Positions 1-7,612 of a stretch of 64,000 bases of DNA are shown here, in pieces; position 1 is the first letter of the stretch, and each line of letters opens with the position of its first letter. The notes under the pieces were generated by a model that did no database searches, was not told the origin of the DNA, and was given only the letters and a program-made list of their open reading frames with translations. Location: assembly GCF_900100705.1 (NCBI RefSeq), contig NZ_FNCH01000001.1:633163-697162 (forward strand), read 5' to 3'. Source of the stretch: Pedobacter terrae (GTDB lineage Bacteria > Bacteroidota > Bacteroidia > Sphingobacteriales > Sphingobacteriaceae). The position numbers and the translations under genes are program-made.

Positions 1-954
1 CCAATTGGTTTTGCGTAAAAAGGCTTCCCAGTTTAAGGTGCCAGGATCGATCTGCCGGCTCCATTCCAGATCCTGGTCTTTACTGAAATAGCCGTATTCC
101 ACGGCAAATTCTGCCATGCCTAAAATTTCACGTACTAAAATTTCATTGGAAGCAAATTCCGGAAAATGCTGGAGCATTTCATGCCTTTTATATGCCGAAC
201 TGTATGCTGCTTTTATACCTGTAACTTTGGTAAAGGTATCCACCATTTCCTGTGGTGAAATGATATCACCAATTACAGGTAAGGATTTACCAGCATATTG
301 ATCCGGATTTGAAAGAATCTCTAAAACCGCAGGTCCGGTTGCAGTAAGCGGATCTACGAATGGTGCTGCGAAGTCTTTTGGTAAATAAATTGGAAATATA
401 AGTGTATCGCCTTTTAATTTAGGCGTATAAAATTCCATCAGGTTCGTAAAAAAGAATGCCATGTAGATAAATGTACTTTTAACAGGCAATGTGCGGATAT
501 ATTCTTCTATTCTGGCTTTATCTGTAAAATGCGGTGCGAATAATTTTCCTCCGGTTAACTTATCTATATTCTCCAAACTACTGAAGATGATCTGCTTTAC
601 GCCCGCCTCAACGGCTGCGTCTGCCAGTTCTTTACCCAAATCAAACTCGTAGTTAGCTGGCGGGGCAATGTTCGGCGTCATTAGAAAAATGCTGTCAGCA
701 CCACGGAAGGCTTGTGTAAAATCTTTTTTATACCCGGGGTTAAGTGGTAAACTTATCAGCTCAACGCCTTGTTCTGCCAGCTTAATAGCTTCAGGGGCAT
801 CGAGCCGGCGGGTTATACCCCGTATCCGGTAAGCGCCGCTTGCGAGTAGCGCACGGGCAACACTATAACCTTGTTTGCCTAAAATTCCGACGATGACGAT
901 AAGCGGTTTTTCAACTTGTAGAGTAGTTTTGTTTTCTGTTGATGTATGTGACAT
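1..954 (-). CDS. NmrA-like NAD(P)-binding protein (3' end outside window)
   Basis: Reading leftward from ATG at 952-954, an open frame runs to the first base of the window, so the C-terminus is missing. The protein begins MSHTSTENKTTLQVEKPLIV and continues with a Rossmann nucleotide-binding stretch (VGILGKQGYSVARALL, about residues 21-37). Motifs typical of NmrA/atypical short-chain dehydrogenases follow, including a region reading 'IIFSSLENIDKLTGG'. Family knowledge says these proteins bind NAD(P) and act as redox sensors or as quinone or sugar reductases; the substrate cannot be told. The gene is divergent from an HxlR regulator 96 bp away, a common arrangement in which HxlR controls a redox enzyme. 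Confidence 0.85.
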   Translation of the reverse strand, partial: MSHTSTENKTTLQVEKPLIVIVGILGKQGYSVARALLASGAYRIRGITRRLDAPEAIKLAEQGVELISLPLNPGYKKDFTQAFRGADSIFLMTPNIAPPANYEFDLGKELADAAVEAGVKQIIFSSLENIDKLTGGKLFAPHFTDKARIEEYIRTLPVKSTFIYMAFFFTNLMEFYTPKLKGDTLIFPIYLPKDFAAPFVDPLTATGPAVLEILSNPDQYAGKSLPVIGDIISPQEMVDTFTKVTGIKAAYSSAYKRHEMLQHFPEFASNEILVREILGMAEFAVEYGYFSKDQDLEWSRQIDPGTLNWEAFLRKTNW

Positions 955-970
955 TTTCTAATTTATTTAT

Positions 971-1039
971 ACTATCATTAGTATAGTTGCAAAAGTATTT
1001 TTAGTAATATACATTTGCAATAACTATCAAAATAGATAG
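971..1039. promoter_or_regulatory. Interlocked divergent promoters with candidate HxlR operators
   Basis: The rightward promoter for the HxlR gene reads TTG (987-989), 20 bp, then TACATTTG (1010-1017). The leftward promoter for the NmrA-like gene reads, on the minus strand, TTG (1020-1018), 20 bp, then TACTTTTG (997-990). Each -33 box therefore overlaps the other gene's -7 box. The pair forms a near-perfect inverted repeat, TTGCAAAAGTA (987-997) and TACATTTGCAA (1010-1020). Two further inverted repeats flank it: ACTAT-N7-ATAGT (971-987) and CTATC-N6-GATAG (1024-1039). These are candidate operators for the HxlR protein. The boxes are seen directly; the regulator assignment is inference. Confidence 0.65.
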
Positions 1040-1050
1040 GCTAAGAAACA

Positions 1051-1434
1051 ATGACAAAAACAGAGTGTGTAGGTGATTATGTGAGGCTAAAAGGCAAAAC
1101 ATACCCTTGTACGGTAAGCCTGACCATGGATTTGATTGGTGGAAAATGGAAGGCCGTAGTTTTATATCATTTAAAAGGCGGACCTAAACGGTACAATGAG
1201 CTTCGTAAGGAGATGCCATCCATTACGGAGATGACGCTAAGTCTTCAATTAAAACAGTTGGAGAAAGATGGTTTGGTACTCCGGAAAGTGTACGGCAAAA
1301 AGCCGCCAATTAAGGTGATTTATAGTTTAACCGATTTTGGAGAAGGTTTTATTCCCGTTTTGGAGGCCATTACAAACTGCGGCAACCATGTGGTGAGTGC
1401 ATATGGAGAGTTTATTAAATCTGATTGCGTTTAA
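1051..1434 (+). CDS. HxlR-family transcriptional regulator
   Basis: A 127-residue winged-helix protein spanning essentially one HxlR domain. It carries the family hallmark 'CTVSLTMDLIGGKWKAVVLYHL' region at about residues 20-41, with a cysteine just ahead of the first helix. It also has 'RYNELRKEMPSITEMTLSLQLKQLEKDGLV' (about 50-79) and the wing 'YSLTDFGEG'. A second Cys pair lies near residues 109-126. HxlR proteins bind palindromic operators as dimers and often sense aldehydes, quinones or oxidants through a conserved N-terminal cysteine. Divergent transcription from an NmrA-like reductase suggests that gene is its target and that it also autoregulates, because the promoters are interlocked. 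The effector is unknown. Confidence 0.9.
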   Translation: MTKTECVGDYVRLKGKTYPCTVSLTMDLIGGKWKAVVLYHLKGGPKRYNELRKEMPSITEMTLSLQLKQLEKDGLVLRKVYGKKPPIKVIYSLTDFGEGFIPVLEAITNCGNHVVSAYGEFIKSDCV

Positions 1435-1463
1435 TGCGCTCGCCTGAATATGATTTAACATAA

Positions 1464-2156
1464 TCAACAGATCAGCTTATAGCCCACTCCCCTTAAACTC
1501 ATGATCTGAATTTCGGGTTCAGTTTTTAACAGCTTCCGCAGGTGGGCCATAAAAACATCCATGCTACGGCCGTTATAAAAACTGTCTTCACCCCAAATTT
1601 TGATTAGCGCATGCTCACGTTCCAGAATGTTGTTGCGGTTTTTCAATAATAATTCAAGCAATATGGTTTCTTTATAAGAAAGTGAATATTCGCCAACTGA
1701 TGTTTTTATCCTTTGTGTAAGGGCATCGAGTTCACAACTGCGGAATTGGTATTTGCGAATCGCCTCAGTGTTATCCTTTTGTGCATGCCCAAATCTTTTT
1801 AAAAGCGATTCCATACGTACTAAAAGTTCATCAATGCTAAAAGGCTTCTTAAGGTAATCGTTTCCTCCACTTTTAAAGCCCATCACCACATCTTCCGTAA
1901 GGGCTTTTGCACTCAAAAATATAATGGGGATGTTGGGGTCTGATTTCCTGATTTCGGCAGCCAGCGTATAGCCATCTTTCTGAGGCATCATAATATCAAG
2001 GATACAGATATCGGGTTTATTTTCCTGAAATTGTGTCCAGGCGAGTTGGCCGTCCAAAGCCAGATTCACCTCGTAACCGCTACTGCTTAAGCCGTCGAAA
2101 ACAATACGTGCCAGAAAAGGCTCGTCCTCTGCGTACAAAACTTTAATTTTCTTCAT
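1464..2156 (-). CDS. OmpR/PhoB-type response regulator
   Basis: A 230-residue regulator starting MKKIKVLYAEDEP at 2156. The frame is open further upstream to 2225, but that extension overlaps the kinase gene and does not look like receiver sequence. The receiver domain covers about residues 4-118, with acidic residues at 10-11, the phospho-acceptor Asp54 in 'ILDIMMP' and Lys in 'KKPF'. The C-terminal winged helix covers about 135-228 (the 'YSLSYKETILLELLL' and 'RSMDVFMAHLRKLL' helices, ending in the 'LRGVGYKL' wing). The gene overlaps the end of the kinase gene by 14 bp, so the two are translationally coupled. The divergent outer-membrane barrel gene at 3707 is the likely target. Confidence 0.92.
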   Translation of the reverse strand: MKKIKVLYAEDEPFLARIVFDGLSSSGYEVNLALDGQLAWTQFQENKPDICILDIMMPQKDGYTLAAEIRKSDPNIPIIFLSAKALTEDVVMGFKSGGNDYLKKPFSIDELLVRMESLLKRFGHAQKDNTEAIRKYQFRSCELDALTQRIKTSVGEYSLSYKETILLELLLKNRNNILEREHALIKIWGEDSFYNGRSMDVFMAHLRKLLKTEPEIQIMSLRGVGYKLIC

Positions 2157-3597
2157 ACAGTGGCAAAATAACCATAAAATTACATCCCTTTCCTGCTTTG
2201 CTGTGTAAATCAACACGGCCGCCATGCAGCGTTATAACCTGTTTCACATAGTGAAGGCCTAAGCCAGATCCTTTTACATTATGTATGTTATCCTGGTTAA
2301 AAATCCTGAAAAACCGCTCAAAAACCTGCTGCAGATAAATTTCATTTATACCGGGCCCATTATCTTTAAAACTGATCGTTAATTGACGATCAGCAATACT
2401 AAAAGACACTTCAATTTTGGCCCGAGCCGGAGAATACTTTAATGCATTATCAATCAGATTATAAAAAACATTTGAAATATGCATGGCATCGCCTTTGATA
2501 AATAATGGTTCATCAGACGGCAAAAATACCAGTGATGCATTTTTCGCCTTTACCTGCACATCCATGGCAGAAATTACCTGTTGCAGTATTGGTTGGACAT
2601 CAATCAGGCTCAACTGTAATTGGGTTTCTCCAAGGTCCATCTGCTCCTGTTTAAGTACCTTTTCAATCATGGACTGCAAACGCTGTAATTCGTGGACACT
2701 GATATTGATGTAATTCTCCAGTTTTTCTGGCTGATCTATTAAATGATATTTTTTAATGGATTCGAGCGCTACTGAAATTGTAGATATTGGTGTCTGCAGC
2801 TCGTGTGTCATATTACTGGTAAAAGTCAACTTCGCCTGTGCATAAAGCTGCTGGTTTTTCATCAGCCTGATGAGCAGATAAAAGGCTGCGGCGGTAAGGA
2901 AGAGCATTAGAAAAGATGATATCAAGTAATACCGCATCTGAAAAACAATTAGCCAGGTAATGGAAGGAACAATAAGTTGATACCTGTTCTGAAATTTAAG
3001 GTTATAGGTATATTTACCACTTACGAAAGCAGAAAGGGTTTGAGCAGGCAGCTGTCCCTTGATCAACCTCCCGTCTGAATAGTCATAAAGTGCATAATTT
3101 CTATTGATATGCCAACCCAATTGATCCAGCCGATGGTTCACCAAACTATCCATTACCTTTAGGTCACGCTGATCTTGCAATGAAACTTCCCGTTGCGATT
3201 TTCCATTGGTGACAGCTGAAGATTTATGATCGAATTTTAATTTAGCATCATTTAGAAACGACATTTTCATTTCTACTACCGAGCTATCATTGGTGATCCC
3301 ATAATGGAACTGGCTTCGCAAATTGTCAACCTTTAGTTCATCAAAGGCCTGCCTTAATGCCGACCACTCCTGAGAAAGGAAAAACTGTTGGAAACGGCCA
3401 CTTTTTTCGTGTCCTTTAGCGATAGTTCGATAGCTTATCTGCTTGGAAGCATCACTTACTATGGATTCCAGTGTTGTCTGCAATGATTTTTTTTGGGCCA
3501 GGTACAACTGCCGGATCCAGGCACACTGCAAGCAAAGGCTGATGACCAGTGTGATCACCGCTAATGGAAAAACATATTTAGACCTCAGCCATTTCAT
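2143..3597 (-). CDS. Membrane-bound sensor histidine kinase
   Basis: A 484-residue kinase. One membrane segment lies at about residues 10-28 and a second at about 222-246. Between them is a roughly 190-residue periplasmic sensor region with no family I recognise. The HisKA domain follows, with the phospho-accepting His265 in 'NMTHELQTPIS'. The ATPase domain has an N box ('NVFYNLIDNALKYSP'), a G1 box ('DNGPGIN') and a G2 box ('GSGLGLHYV'). It is the first gene of a two-gene operon with the overlapping OmpR-type regulator. In this phylum such pairs often sense envelope conditions and control a neighbouring outer-membrane gene. The signal is unknown. Confidence 0.92.
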   Translation of the reverse strand: MKWLRSKYVFPLAVITLVISLCLQCAWIRQLYLAQKKSLQTTLESIVSDASKQISYRTIAKGHEKSGRFQQFFLSQEWSALRQAFDELKVDNLRSQFHYGITNDSSVVEMKMSFLNDAKLKFDHKSSAVTNGKSQREVSLQDQRDLKVMDSLVNHRLDQLGWHINRNYALYDYSDGRLIKGQLPAQTLSAFVSGKYTYNLKFQNRYQLIVPSITWLIVFQMRYYLISSFLMLFLTAAAFYLLIRLMKNQQLYAQAKLTFTSNMTHELQTPISTISVALESIKKYHLIDQPEKLENYINISVHELQRLQSMIEKVLKQEQMDLGETQLQLSLIDVQPILQQVISAMDVQVKAKNASLVFLPSDEPLFIKGDAMHISNVFYNLIDNALKYSPARAKIEVSFSIADRQLTISFKDNGPGINEIYLQQVFERFFRIFNQDNIHNVKGSGLGLHYVKQVITLHGGRVDLHSKAGKGCNFMVILPLYEEN

Positions 3598-3647
3598 TCC
3601 CCTAAAATGAACAAATGATTTTATTGATGGAAGTACAAGCTGAAGAT

Positions 3648-3702
3648 TTAACCTTAATTAACCAAGCTTAACTTTGCTTTACATGGTTAGCCATTAGTTT
3701 TG
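3648..3702 (+). promoter_or_regulatory. Promoter with three 10-bp-phased TTAACC repeats
   Basis: TTAACC occurs at 3648-3653 and 3658-3663, and TTAACT at 3668-3673. The period is exactly 10 bp, about one helical turn. TTTG at 3673-3676 follows, then 18 bp and TAGTTTTG at 3695-3702, matching the Bacteroidota -33/-7 promoter. The ATG of the barrel gene lies only 4 bp after the -7 box. Phased direct repeats against a -33 box are the usual layout for tandem OmpR/PhoB-type dimers, so the divergently encoded regulator is the natural candidate. The repeats and boxes are seen; the binding is inferred. Confidence 0.6.
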
Positions 3703-3706
3703 AACC

Positions 3707-6091
3707 ATGAAAAAGTTAAGCATACTCCTATTCTTCTGCCTCCCATTAATGGTTTCTGCCCAATTGCACAAAGGTTTGGTAACCGATAAAAACGGAGCAC
3801 CCATAGATGGGGTAAGCATTGGCCTTCGCCACGCAGATTCTACCGTAGCGGTACAAATTTCAAAAATTGGCCTATTTAGTTTCCAGCAGCCGTTAAATGG
3901 CTATTATGTTTTATCGCTGAAAGCTGTTGGATACAAGGATATAAGCAAACCGCTTCATCTGCCTATGGATTCGATCATAATCGTGATGACTAGTGATGAT
4001 AGGACTCTGGATCAGGTAACAATATCAGCTTCAAAACCAGTTATTGTCAGAAAAATAGACAGGGTAATATTTAATGTCGAAAATAGCATAGTGGCCAGCG
4101 GCACAACGGTATGGGATGCCTTGGGTAAAGCACCTGGTGTACAAACGAAGTTCGATGGTGGGATAACTGCCAACAATAAGGGTGTAGTTATTTATATGGA
4201 CGATAAACCTATCAGGCTATCAGGCGAAGATCTGGTAGCATATCTCCGCAGTTTACCTTCAGATCATATTGCTAAAATAGAAATTATAGCCAATCCTACG
4301 GCAAGGTATGATGCCCAGGGAGGTGCAGTAATCAATATTATTTCTAAAAAAACAAAAGGCGATGGCTATAACGTGATACTCTCAGGCGGTTACACACAAT
4401 CTACGTATAGCAGCTACAATCCGAGTATGGTATTTAATGACCGGAAAGACAAGCTAAATGTGTATGGCAGTTATGGCTATAGCCGACGCAAAAAAGACCA
4501 TACGGAAAGTGAATATGTCATTTTTGATTCGCCAGGAAATTATGCTGACTGGAGGAATGAAAAAGTTGGCCTACGCACAGGAAATGCCAATAGTTATAAA
4601 GTTGGTGCCGATTATAATCTTACTGATCAACAGTTGATTGGGGTATTGATAAACGGCTACAATGGTGCGAGCAACAGACCAAACAACACATTAACCACTA
4701 TCATGAACAACCACTCAGCTCGACCCGATTCTATTCTTAATACCCAAAATGTTTCCACTGGAAAAGCCAGTCAATATAGTTTTAATCTCAATTACAAAGT
4801 CAAGTTAGATAACAATGGCCGCAATATCAATGTGGATCTGGATTATGTACCCTATCAAAATATGAATAGCCAACAGGTAGATACGTATGGATTTTTAGGT
4901 AATGGCAATCCACTGCCTAATCAATATCACATTTTTACCCCATCTAATCAAAATATTGATATTTATTCATGGAAATTAGATTATACAGATAAGTTCTGGA
5001 AGAAATGGACATTTGAAGCTGGTCTAAAATATAGCAGTATCGTTACGCGCAACCGCTTTGATTTTTATAATAATCCATCTACTGGTCCTCAATTGGTAAA
5101 TAGCCGCAGCGACCGTTTTGAATATACCGAAAATATATCGGCCATTTACGCCAGCATTACCGGAGATGTTGGCAAGTGGAGTTTTGAGGGCGGGTTACGT
5201 GGCGAATACACCCGTACAAATGGTAAATCGATCGCATTAGACACCAACAATAAGAATAACTATTTCAAGCTCTTCCCTACACTTTTTGTGGTCTATAAAG
5301 TAGATAAAGATAATGAAGTCAACCTCAACTATAATTCGAGGATTAGCCGGCCTGAATATTGGAGACTTAATCCTTTTAAATCTTATACAAGTCCTTACAC
5401 CTACCTGGAAGGAAACCCTGCCTTACAACCAGCTTTTATATACAATGGCGAACTGGGCTACACCTACAAACAGCAATACAATGTTTCATTTTACCTCAGG
5501 CGCGTGGTTGATTATTTTAGTAATATTACGGTACAGGATAACATATCAAAACTCTTTTATGATACGCAAAGAAACCTCGATTTAAGTCAGGAAATCGGTT
5601 TTTCAGCTTCCTTTCCAATTAAAGCAGCCAAATGGTGGGAAATCAACAACTATGCGCAGGGATCTTATCGTCAGGAAAAGTCGGGATATTTGCAGGCGCG
5701 CTACAATTATCATGTCTGGGGCATTTACCTAAGCTCTAATCATGCTTTTACCTTAAATAAGGCTCAGGGTTTGAAAGCAGAAATCAGCGCATGGTACTCT
5801 TCCCCTACCATACAGGGTATTTACAAACTGGCAAAACTTTATGATGTGAGCGCAGGCATGAGCAAAAGTATATTAAAAAGCAAAGGGACTTTAAGACTAG
5901 CTGTAAACGATATTTTCTATAGTAATACTTATCGCATTGATGTAAATTATGAGAATCAACGTAATGGTTTTTATGAGAAAAGCGATACCCGCAGCGCTAC
6001 TTTAAGTTTTTCTTACCGGTTAGGGGGAAATCCAACGGCTGCCAGAAAACGGACTTCGGCCAGTGAAGAGGAAAAGAAACGCACACAGTAG
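3707..6091 (+). CDS. Outer-membrane beta-barrel protein with CarboxypepD_reg-like and plug domains
   Basis: A 794-residue outer-membrane protein. It has a signal peptide (KKLSILLFFCLPLMVSAQ), a carboxypeptidase-regulatory-like beta-sandwich (about 20-100), a TonB-dependent-receptor-like plug (about 105-225, including 'ALGKAPGVQ' and 'VVIYMDDKPIRLSG') and a long barrel of alternating aromatic strands. It belongs to the OMP_b-brl_3-like group rather than the SusC group: no SusD-like partner is encoded next to it. The substrate is unknown; such proteins take up ligands or respond to envelope stress. It is the apparent output of the divergent two-component system. The mRNA is probably leaderless. 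The last residues are a charged Lys/Arg/Glu tail, unusual because barrels normally end in an aromatic residue. Confidence 0.88.
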   Translation: MKKLSILLFFCLPLMVSAQLHKGLVTDKNGAPIDGVSIGLRHADSTVAVQISKIGLFSFQQPLNGYYVLSLKAVGYKDISKPLHLPMDSIIIVMTSDDRTLDQVTISASKPVIVRKIDRVIFNVENSIVASGTTVWDALGKAPGVQTKFDGGITANNKGVVIYMDDKPIRLSGEDLVAYLRSLPSDHIAKIEIIANPTARYDAQGGAVINIISKKTKGDGYNVILSGGYTQSTYSSYNPSMVFNDRKDKLNVYGSYGYSRRKKDHTESEYVIFDSPGNYADWRNEKVGLRTGNANSYKVGADYNLTDQQLIGVLINGYNGASNRPNNTLTTIMNNHSARPDSILNTQNVSTGKASQYSFNLNYKVKLDNNGRNINVDLDYVPYQNMNSQQVDTYGFLGNGNPLPNQYHIFTPSNQNIDIYSWKLDYTDKFWKKWTFEAGLKYSSIVTRNRFDFYNNPSTGPQLVNSRSDRFEYTENISAIYASITGDVGKWSFEGGLRGEYTRTNGKSIALDTNNKNNYFKLFPTLFVVYKVDKDNEVNLNYNSRISRPEYWRLNPFKSYTSPYTYLEGNPALQPAFIYNGELGYTYKQQYNVSFYLRRVVDYFSNITVQDNISKLFYDTQRNLDLSQEIGFSASFPIKAAKWWEINNYAQGSYRQEKSGYLQARYNYHVWGIYLSSNHAFTLNKAQGLKAEISAWYSSPTIQGIYKLAKLYDVSAGMSKSILKSKGTLRLAVNDIFYSNTYRIDVNYENQRNGFYEKSDTRSATLSFSYRLGGNPTAARKRTSASEEEKKRTQ

Positions 6092-6154
6092 TGAATTAGG
6101 TTCATTAGATCACTGGTAATTAGGTTCGTTTTACATCGGTTAAAAAGTATTGGT

Positions 6155-6346
6155 TCTGACAGAGATCGTCATTTCGACCGCAGTGCCTGCCCGTACAGGC
6201 GGGGAGAAATCTTTTAACCCATTTCACAGATTTCTCGACTGCGTTGCACTCCGCTTGAAATGACGACCGTATTATAAAATTTATCTAAATCTTAATTATT
6301 TAAATGGTTCATGATTAAATCGGTTAATCGACCCTAAACTCCAAAC
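6155..6346. repeat. Left arm of inverted repeat bracketing the cco operon (family A element)
   Basis: The core at 6167-6265 starts CGTCATTTC and ends GAAATGACG, with an internal hairpin (GCCTGCCCGTACAGGC). Its reverse complement matches 16895-16993. The match continues outside the core on the operon side: 'AAGTTTGGAGTTT', 'GATTAACCGATTTA', 'AGATTTAGATA' and 'TATAATACG' occur in both arms in the same order. This arm fills the gap between the convergent barrel gene and the last gene of the cco operon, and the core may also act as a transcription terminator. Other family A cores (for example at 56423) lack the shared flanks. Confidence 0.75.
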
Positions 6347-6350
6347 TTAC

Positions 6351-7052
6351 CTATCTACACTCTATTGAATGACCGTAGCCGCCGGTACTATTAGGAGAAA
6401 AAAATGGAATGCCCAAATCGGCGGAACGCAAAATAAGTAAAGCGCCCATAAAAAGCATTAACCAGGGAATCAGTCTGTTGGTGTTAAAACGGATGTACTT
6501 TTTCAAAAAGATTCCCCCAAGAGAGATCATCAGCATGAGCGGTGTGGTGCCCAAACCAAAAAGAAACATGAATGTAGCACCAGATTGCGTATTGCCTGTA
6601 TTTAAGGCTGTTGCCAGGGCTAGGTAAACCATTCCGCAAGGAATAATGCCATTAAGCATGCCTGCAAATAATCCCCATAATTTTAAATGGAATACCTTGC
6701 CCATTATCTTGCTTAATGGATTCATGGCTTTTATCTGAAGTGCAGAAAATCGGTTTTTATATTTTTTATTAAATTGTAAGGTGGTGAATAGGATTAATAC
6801 CGAACCAATGATAATACTTAATGTCTTCTGATCGCTAAATAAGCGTATGCTGTTTCCTAGTAACCCAACCATAAAACCTAAAAAGATATAAACTGTAATT
6901 CTACCCAGCTGATATAACAGAAGCTGAACGGCACTTGAAAAGAAATTCTGTTTTCTAAAGGGCATGCCCAGCATAATCGGTCCGCACATCACCGCACAGT
7001 GGAGGCTTCCGAACAGGCCCATTAAAAATGCCAATGGCAAATAGGCTGTCAT
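6351..7052 (-). CDS. SafE/TauE-like membrane protein of the cbb3 oxidase operon
   Basis: A 233-residue polytopic protein with about six membrane segments. Its N-terminus carries the cysteine motif 'GSLHCAVMCGP' in the first membrane segment, and 'GIIPCGMVY' lies in a later one. Annotation pipelines usually call this group sulfite exporter TauE/SafE family. When it lies at the end of cco operons it has been proposed to move copper or another metal for oxidase assembly; the cysteine placement fits, but transport was not shown here. It overlaps the ccoH stop by 4 bp (ATGA-type coupling) and is the last gene of the operon. Confidence 0.85.
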   Translation of the reverse strand: MTAYLPLAFLMGLFGSLHCAVMCGPIMLGMPFRKQNFFSSAVQLLLYQLGRITVYIFLGFMVGLLGNSIRLFSDQKTLSIIIGSVLILFTTLQFNKKYKNRFSALQIKAMNPLSKIMGKVFHLKLWGLFAGMLNGIIPCGMVYLALATALNTGNTQSGATFMFLFGLGTTPLMLMISLGGIFLKKYIRFNTNRLIPWLMLFMGALLILRSADLGIPFFSPNSTGGYGHSIECR

Positions 7053-7477
7053 AAGGTAATATTATTTTTAAACAGATACGTTTTGCCATTAGTACCCCAT
7101 GAAAGGTTGATAAACCACATTCCTTTGGCCATTCGAGTTCGGTCTACCAGGATTAGATGTGAAGTTCCGGTTGTATTTCCTTTTAGTTTAACATCATCAT
7201 CACTGTTGGCGGCCCGCATAAGCACCAGTTCATATTGCGCACTGTCTTTTAACTGTATCACCAACTGGGTATTGGTAATGGTAATTTTAGGTTTAGCATC
7301 ATCCTGTAATACATGCTGTTTGGCATCATATTCCGCGTTATAATTGATCCCCTTTTCGTAATAATTTTCTTCGATCAGGGCATCCCTACCGTGCATATGG
7401 AACATATAAACCACCATCGCTACAATAAACATCATAAATGCAAACATCCCCATTACTATTTTCGTTCCCCAATTCAT
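7049..7477 (-). CDS. ccoH: FixH/CcoH-family cbb3 oxidase assembly protein
   Basis: A 142-residue protein with one N-terminal membrane anchor (about residues 6-26, 'MGMFAFMMFIVAMVVYMF') and a periplasmic beta-rich domain. Sequence around residues 34-45 ('ALIEENYYEKGINYN') matches the conserved FixH region after the membrane segment. FixH/CcoH is a single-pass protein needed for stable assembly of cbb3-type oxidase, working with the copper ATPase CcoI. It sits between ccoG and the SafE-like gene, as expected for the fixGH order, and overlaps the downstream start by 4 bp. A 123-bp spacer with degenerate short repeats separates it from ccoG. Confidence 0.85.
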   Translation of the reverse strand: MNWGTKIVMGMFAFMMFIVAMVVYMFHMHGRDALIEENYYEKGINYNAEYDAKQHVLQDDAKPKITITNTQLVIQLKDSAQYELVLMRAANSDDDVKLKGNTTGTSHLILVDRTRMAKGMWFINLSWGTNGKTYLFKNNITL

Positions 7478-7501
7478 ACGTTTTTGTTTTAAATTTTAAT
7501 T

Positions 7502-7612
7502 ACTGAATGATTGAGTTTTGAATGAGTGAATGTTCAAAGGCAAATCCCAGATTCAATCACTCCCTAAGTCTATCATTTACTAATTCGCTGATTCTGTCAT
7601 TCAATCATTCCC
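7502..7612. repeat. Degenerate short-period repeat between ccoG and ccoH
   Basis: The spacer contains many variants of a GAATGA/TTGAATGA unit. They run on the plus strand near 7502-7530 (TGAATGATTGAG, TGAATGAGTGAATG) and on the minus strand near 7599-7612 (GAATGATTGAATGA). The array therefore forms a degenerate inverted repeat. The ccoG stop codon (TGA at 7601-7603) lies inside the first minus-strand unit. In an otherwise tightly packed operon this is the second-largest gap after the SafE side, and it could lower expression of the two distal genes. Confidence 0.5.

Noticed and set aside
2157..2225. N-terminal extension of the OmpR-type regulator
   Set aside because: The extra 23 codons overlap the kinase coding sequence and do not resemble receiver sequence; the start at 2156 gives a normal domain.
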